9,042 bases of DNA from Caulobacter sp. B11 (GTDB taxonomy: Bacteria; Pseudomonadota; Alphaproteobacteria; Caulobacterales; Caulobacteraceae), in NCBI RefSeq assembly GCF_002737765.1, contig NZ_PEGG01000212.1, forward strand, positions 1-9,042, written 5' to 3'. The position numbers were made by a program, and so were the translations under genes. The notes under the pieces are model-generated. The model was given only the letters and a program-made list of their open reading frames with translations. It searched no databases and was not told the DNA's origin. Below, piece by piece: positions 6,698-9,042 of this stretch. The first letter of the stretch is position 1. Each line of letters begins with the position of its first letter.

Positions 6698-7255
6698 CTA
6701 GCTGATCTTTTCGACCTGGCTGTATTCCAGCTCGACCGGGGTGGCGCGGCCGAAGATCGAGACGGTGACGCGCAGGCGGGCCCGCTCCTCGTCGACCTGC
6801 TCGACCGAGCCGTTGAAGCTGGCGAACGGGCCGTCGGTGACGCGGACGTTCTCGCCGATCTCGAACAGCACGACGGTCTTGGGACGCTCGACGCCCTCTT
6901 CGATCGTGCCGATGATGCGCTGGACTTCTTTTTCCGAAACCGGCTGCGGCTTGGACGCGCTGCCCAGGAAGCCGGTGACCTTCGGGGTGTTCTTGATCAG
7001 GTGATAGGCTTCGTCCGAGAGGTTCATCTTCACCAGCACATAGCCGGGGAAGAACTTGCGCTCGGCGTCGACCTTGCGGCCGCGACGGATCTCGACGACG
7101 TTTTCGGTCGGGACGAGGATCTCGGAGAAGCTGTCCTCCAGGCCGTGGCTCTTGGCCTGTTCACGGATGCTCTCGGCCACCTTCTTCTCGAAATTCGAGT
7201 AGGCGTGGACGATGTACCACTTGTGGTTCGGGTTGGACGCGGTTTCGGTGCTCAT
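6698..7255 (-). CDS. nusG: Transcription termination/antitermination factor NusG
   Basis: A 185-residue NusG of standard bacterial length. The N-terminal NGN domain, which binds the RNA polymerase clamp and upstream DNA, runs from HKWYIVHAYSNFEKKVAESI (11-30) through ILVPTENVVEIRRGRKV and RKFFPGYVLVKM (67-77) to TPKVTGFLG (90-98). The C-terminal KOW domain, which contacts Rho or ribosomal protein S10, is at about 133-184: GENVRVTDGPFASFNGSVE, then VSIFGRATPVELEYSQVEK. It acts in the cytoplasm as a general elongation factor, suppressing pauses, aiding Rho and linking transcription to translation. It follows secE by 10 bases in one operon and ends at a strong terminator. ATG 7255 has only a weak GAGA upstream, consistent with coupled translation from secE. 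Ribosomal protein genes rplK/rplA, often next to nusG in bacteria, are not found downstream here. Confidence 0.97.
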   Translation of the reverse strand: MSTETASNPNHKWYIVHAYSNFEKKVAESIREQAKSHGLEDSFSEILVPTENVVEIRRGRKVDAERKFFPGYVLVKMNLSDEAYHLIKNTPKVTGFLGSASKPQPVSEKEVQRIIGTIEEGVERPKTVVLFEIGENVRVTDGPFASFNGSVEQVDEERARLRVTVSIFGRATPVELEYSQVEKIS

Positions 7256-7265
7256 CGTCTCTATC

Positions 7266-7580
7266 TTATCCCCGCGCGAAGGTCAGGAGCGCGTTGGCGC
7301 CCAGGCCCAGCAACCAGTCGACGCCAAAGAAGAAGCCCGAGGCGGCCACGACCATGATGAACACCATCACCGACGTGATCCAGGTTTCCTTGCGGGTGGT
7401 CCAGGTGATCTTGCGCGCCTCGGCCCGCACTTCACGAAGGAACAGTAGCGGATTGAACGGCTTTTTCGGCGCGGCCGGAGCCTTGGCCGCAGCAGCCTGA
7501 CCCGCAGGCGCGAGCGCCGCGGCCGTCTTGGCGGCGCGGCTCTTGATCGCTGACGGGCTGGATCCGGGTTTCCTGGCCAT
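7266..7580 (-). CDS. secE: Preprotein translocase subunit SecE
   Basis: A 104-residue inner-membrane subunit of the SecYEG channel, which stabilises SecY and is essential for protein export. Residues 1-43 form an Ala/Lys/Pro-rich cytoplasmic extension, as in many alphaproteobacterial SecE proteins. The conserved core follows: the amphipathic helix FLREVRAEARKITWTTRKET (47-66), then a single membrane segment at about 68-92 (WITSVMVFIMVVAASGFFF). ATG 7580 is preferred; in-frame codons back to 7640 would abut the tRNA gene and have no resemblance to SecE. It lies between tRNA-Trp and nusG, the common bacterial order, and probably shares their transcript. Confidence 0.95.
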   Translation of the reverse strand: MARKPGSSPSAIKSRAAKTAAALAPAGQAAAAKAPAAPKKPFNPLLFLREVRAEARKITWTTRKETWITSVMVFIMVVAASGFFFGVDWLLGLGANALLTFARG

Positions 7581-7644
7581 GCTCTTTAAGGCTCGCGACT
7601 TTCGACAGGTCAGCCCGAAAGCCGGGCGGACCATTTCCATATAG

Positions 7645-7720
7645 TGGCAGGAGTGGAGGGACTCGAACCCACGACCCTCGGTTTTGGAGACCGATGCTCT
7701 ACCAGCTGAGCTACACTCCT
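7645..7720 (-). tRNA. tRNA-Trp (anticodon CCA)
   Basis: A 76-base tRNA read from 7720 to 7645. The acceptor stem AGGAGTG pairs with CACTCCT, followed by the discriminator G and an encoded CCA end. The D-arm contains AGCTCAGCTGGTAGAGC. The anticodon stem TCGGT/ACCGA encloses loop CTCCAAA with anticodon CCA, which reads UGG. The T-arm carries GTTCGAGTC. It lies 64 bases upstream of secE in the same direction, so it is probably cut out of a shared transcript. Confidence 0.97.
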
Positions 7721-7729
7721 GCAGATCTC

Positions 7730-7750
7730 CGATCCTTCAGGGAAGGATCG
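7730..7750 (-). other. Perfect hairpin just upstream of tRNA-Trp
   Basis: CGATCCTTC (7730-7738) and GAAGGATCG (7742-7750) form a 9-bp stem around a 3-base loop, ending nine bases before the mature 5' end of tRNA-Trp. On the minus strand no T-run follows, so it is not an intrinsic terminator. It may guide processing of the precursor or simply separate the leader from the tRNA fold. Confidence 0.55.
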
Positions 7751-7829
7751 CAGCCTCCGGACAGTGAACAGCGCGCCGGTAGGCCTTGTCGGCCCGCCAG
7801 CGCGTTTGGTCTCACCGCCAGAGCCGCGT

Positions 7830-7858
7830 CGTTTAGCAGGGTCGTTTGACGCGGGCAA
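7830..7858 (-). promoter_or_regulatory. Candidate promoter for tRNA-Trp-secE-nusG
   Basis: On the minus strand TTGCCCG (7858-7852) and GCTAAACG (7837-7830) are 14 bases apart. This is close to the Caulobacter housekeeping consensus as I know it (TTGACGS, 10-14 bases, GCTANAWC). It would start transcription about 100 bases before the tRNA. On the plus strand TTGACGC at 7846-7852 overlaps it but has no matching -10 box at normal distance. Confidence 0.45.
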
Positions 7859-7980
7859 GCGGGCGCCCCGGCTCGTCGGCGATAAAGCCGCCGACAAGGA
7901 CGATGGATCGCCTCCCGGGGCCCGTGCGTTGCCCTTCCGAAGGGCTCGCGCCCGGCGCCCCCAACCCAGGAGAGTCCAGC

Positions 7981-8232
7981 ATGGCGATATCCGAAAGCCG
8001 CCCCTCCAACCCCGAGGTCGAGAACGAGAACCTGCGCGTGCCGGCCGGCGACGGCGGCAAGGCGCCGCGCCCGGCGACCGAGCCGCCGGGCGAAGAGTCC
8101 AGCGTCAGGACGCCCAAGACCCAGACCGATCCGGGCTCGGGCGAGCCTGATCAGGCCGCTTGGGCCTATTGGGCCTTTGACTCGCTCGCGGCGCCCGGGG
8201 CCGGAGACGGCGAGCACTGCAGGGTGAGATAG
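7981..8232 (+). CDS. Short disordered hypothetical protein, 83 aa
   Basis: Unrecognised. ATG 7981 has a good Shine-Dalgarno sequence (AGGAG at 7968-7972, eight bases upstream), the main evidence that it is a gene. Residues 1-60 are hydrophilic and rich in Pro, Glu, Gly and Ser (NPEVENENLRVPAGDGG, TPKTQTDPGSGEPD), without signal peptide or membrane segment, and look disordered. Codons up to about 8145 end mostly in G or C, as in the other genes. After that, codon use changes (CCT, GCT, TTT, AGG, AGA) and the sequence lies antisense to the frameshift-corrected lipoprotein, so the last 25 or so residues may not be real. A shifted frame would stop at TGA 8148-8150. It is transcribed away from tRNA-Trp. 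Confidence 0.5.
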   Translation: MAISESRPSNPEVENENLRVPAGDGGKAPRPATEPPGEESSVRTPKTQTDPGSGEPDQAAWAYWAFDSLAAPGAGDGEHCRVR

Positions 8233-8554
8233 GACCACTTCACGTCCGTCAGCTGACGGCCGCACTCGGTATTGACCCCAGGTCACGTCCACGCAGCGAC
8301 ACCGCGACCCCCTTGGTGGGATCGGGCGCCGGGCTGGCGCTGGAGACGTCGTAATAGCCGCCCCCCGGGCCGCGCACGACGAGGCATGAGGTGGTTTCAA
8401 CCGGCCGCACGCAGCCCGTCGCCGTCACCGATTTTCCTTCAAGAACAACCTGCTGGGCCTGAACGGTCTTGGTTTTCGCACCACCGTCACATCCAGCCAA
8501 ACCAAACGCTAACAGACTGGTCGCCGCGGCGGCCATCATGAACCTTACCCGCAT
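8166..8554 (-). CDS. Small lipoprotein, apparently frameshifted
   Basis: An exported lipoprotein of unknown function. ATG 8554 follows GGAGG (8564-8560) by five bases. The signal peptide MRVRFMMAAAATSLLAFGLA ends in the lipobox LAGC, with Cys22 as the lipidation site; Asp follows at +2, a residue that in enteric bacteria favours the inner membrane. The mature part has Cys48 and Cys57 and a Gly/Tyr stretch (RGPGGGYYD). In the original frame the protein stops at TGA 8249-8251 after a tail with poor resemblance to coding sequence. Adding one G to the four-G run at 8279-8276 continues the gene as NTECGRQLTDVKWSYLTLQC and on to TAG 8166-8168, with normal G/C-ending codons and two more Cys that could complete two disulfides. 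The corrected length is about 129 residues. The open frame upstream to 8725 is taken as leader, not coding. Confidence 0.7.
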
Positions 8555-8679
8555 CCGTTCCTCCGTATCGTTGGCTTCGCGAACGAAGCAATCGGAAGAG
8601 TGCGCCCGGTTCCGGGGCGGCAATCTTATTTTCGACACAGTTGAAAAAAGCCTCTGCCCGCTTTTGACCGTCTGGCGAA

Positions 8680-8708
8680 ATATTTTCTCCAGCGCCTTCA
8701 GATCACAA
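8680..8708 (-). promoter_or_regulatory. Weak candidate promoter for the lipoprotein gene
   Basis: On the minus strand TTGTGA (8708-8703) and AAATAT (8685-8680) are 17 bases apart in an AT-rich patch upstream of the lipoprotein. The leader would be about 120 bases. The 264 bases between the lipoprotein and fpr starts (8555-8818) hold nothing else that I can assign, and the fpr promoter is not evident. Confidence 0.25.
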
Positions 8709-8818
8709 AAGTTGACATCGGCCATCGTCTTCTCACATGAGACGCTCTGTCGCCTCAGGGCGTGGCGACGCCTTTGAAATCCGCGCCCCGGCGCGCTCAG
8801 GGACTTGCAGATCCTCAG

Positions 8819-9042
8819 ATGACGGCCACCGCGACCACCCCCACCCCGCCGCCGCCCCGCCCAGGGAAGCCGCCCAGACGACCGAGACCGTGCTGTGGGT
8901 CAAGCACTGGACCGACCGCCTGTTCAGTCTTCGCCATCACCCGGCCGGCCAGCTTCCGCTTCCGCTCCGGCGAATTCGTGATGATCGGCCTGCCGCGCGC
9001 GAGGACCTGGGCGAGAAGAAGCCGATCCTGCGCGCCTATTCG
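8819..9042 (+). CDS. fpr: Ferredoxin--NADP reductase, 3'-partial, with three apparent frameshifts
   Basis: N-terminal part of an Fpr-type flavoprotein that moves electrons between NADPH and ferredoxin or flavodoxin in the cytoplasm. Three frames must be joined. Frame A starts at ATG 8819 with a Pro/Thr-rich leader. Frame B gives REAAQTTETVLWVKHWTDRLFS (8863-8928). Frame A then gives FAITRPASFRFRSGEFVMIGLP (8930-8995), and frame B again gives EDLGEKKPILRAYS (9001-9042). Together this is the usual beginning of the FAD-binding domain, ending in the RxYS flavin-binding motif. The joints need one missing base near 8859-8862, one extra base near 8929 and one missing base near 8996-9000. Conservation on both sides of each joint is perfect in style, so base-calling errors are more likely than decay. 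ATG 8819 has no clear Shine-Dalgarno sequence. It is divergent from the lipoprotein gene. Confidence 0.82.
   Translation, partial: MTATATTPTPPPPRPGKPPRRPRPCCGSSTGPTACSVFAITRPASFRFRSGEFVMIGLPRARTWARRSRSCAPI

Noticed and set aside
7610..7897. Minus-strand ORF with the peptide VAQLVEHRSPKPRVVGSSPS
   Set aside because: This peptide is the translation of the tRNA-Trp gene, a classic false ORF.
8146..8179. GCCTGATCAGGC palindrome followed by GGCC-rich repeats as a terminator
   Set aside because: No T-run on either strand, and it lies within coding sequence of one or both overlapping ORFs.
7711..8400. Long minus-strand ORF of 229 codons
   Set aside because: It is an alternative frame through the tRNA leader, the plus-strand ORF and the lipoprotein; it shows no family resemblance or plausible start.
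8555..8725. N-terminal 57-codon extension of the lipoprotein frame
   Set aside because: It would bury the signal peptide inside the protein; the strong GGAGG site and lipobox fix the start at 8554. The stretch is AT-rich leader or promoter DNA.
8469..8777. Plus-strand ORF of 102 codons
   Set aside because: Antisense to the lipoprotein signal peptide and its leader; no Shine-Dalgarno sequence and no recognisable sequence.

Overview
The window is high-GC DNA with strong G/C preference at third codon positions. Its gene content points to an alphaproteobacterium of the Caulobacter type: a large TonB-dependent receptor, the tRNA-Trp/secE/nusG group, Caulobacter-like promoter elements (TTGnCnG with GCTAnA) and a ferredoxin-NADP reductase. 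The genus is an inference from codon use and protein flavour, not from a search.

Layout. Positions 2-2393 (+) hold a TonB-dependent outer-membrane receptor. Its N-terminus lies outside the window, and one extra base puts a frameshift about 70 codons before its natural C-terminus. A strong intrinsic terminator follows (2409-2444). Next are a 64-residue basic protein and, four bases on, a glutathione S-transferase (2529-3351), then a small exported protein with an SbsA-type Ig-like fold (3432-3968). Convergent to these is a minus-strand pair (5357 to 3985): an unusual short-chain dehydrogenase-like protein and a DsbA/2-hydroxychromene-2-carboxylate isomerase-like protein. An HxlR-family regulator is divergent from the pair (5449-5907), so these three look like a locally controlled redox or electrophile-response module.

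Positions 5994-6559 hold a compact structure: a 72-bp imperfect inverted repeat with REP-like palindromic cores brackets a single GIY-YIG nuclease gene (6118-6411, minus). It lies just downstream of the nusG terminator. The core block follows on the minus strand: a tRNA-Trp (7720-7645), then secE and nusG, probably transcribed from a promoter near 7830-7858.

The last part carries a short disordered plus-strand ORF (7981-8232), a minus-strand lipoprotein (start 8554) and the start of an fpr ferredoxin-NADP reductase (8819 to the window end). The lipoprotein appears frameshifted. The fpr segment can only be read across three compensating single-base shifts. With the receptor, that makes five apparent one-base indels in otherwise healthy coding sequence, which suggests sequencing or assembly errors rather than five decayed genes.

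The most unusual observations are the inverted-repeat-bracketed GIY-YIG gene, the dehydrogenase-like protein whose catalytic Tyr is Phe, and the Cys-rich HxlR regulator that divides the module from its own gene. No CRISPR array, insertion sequence or prophage was seen.
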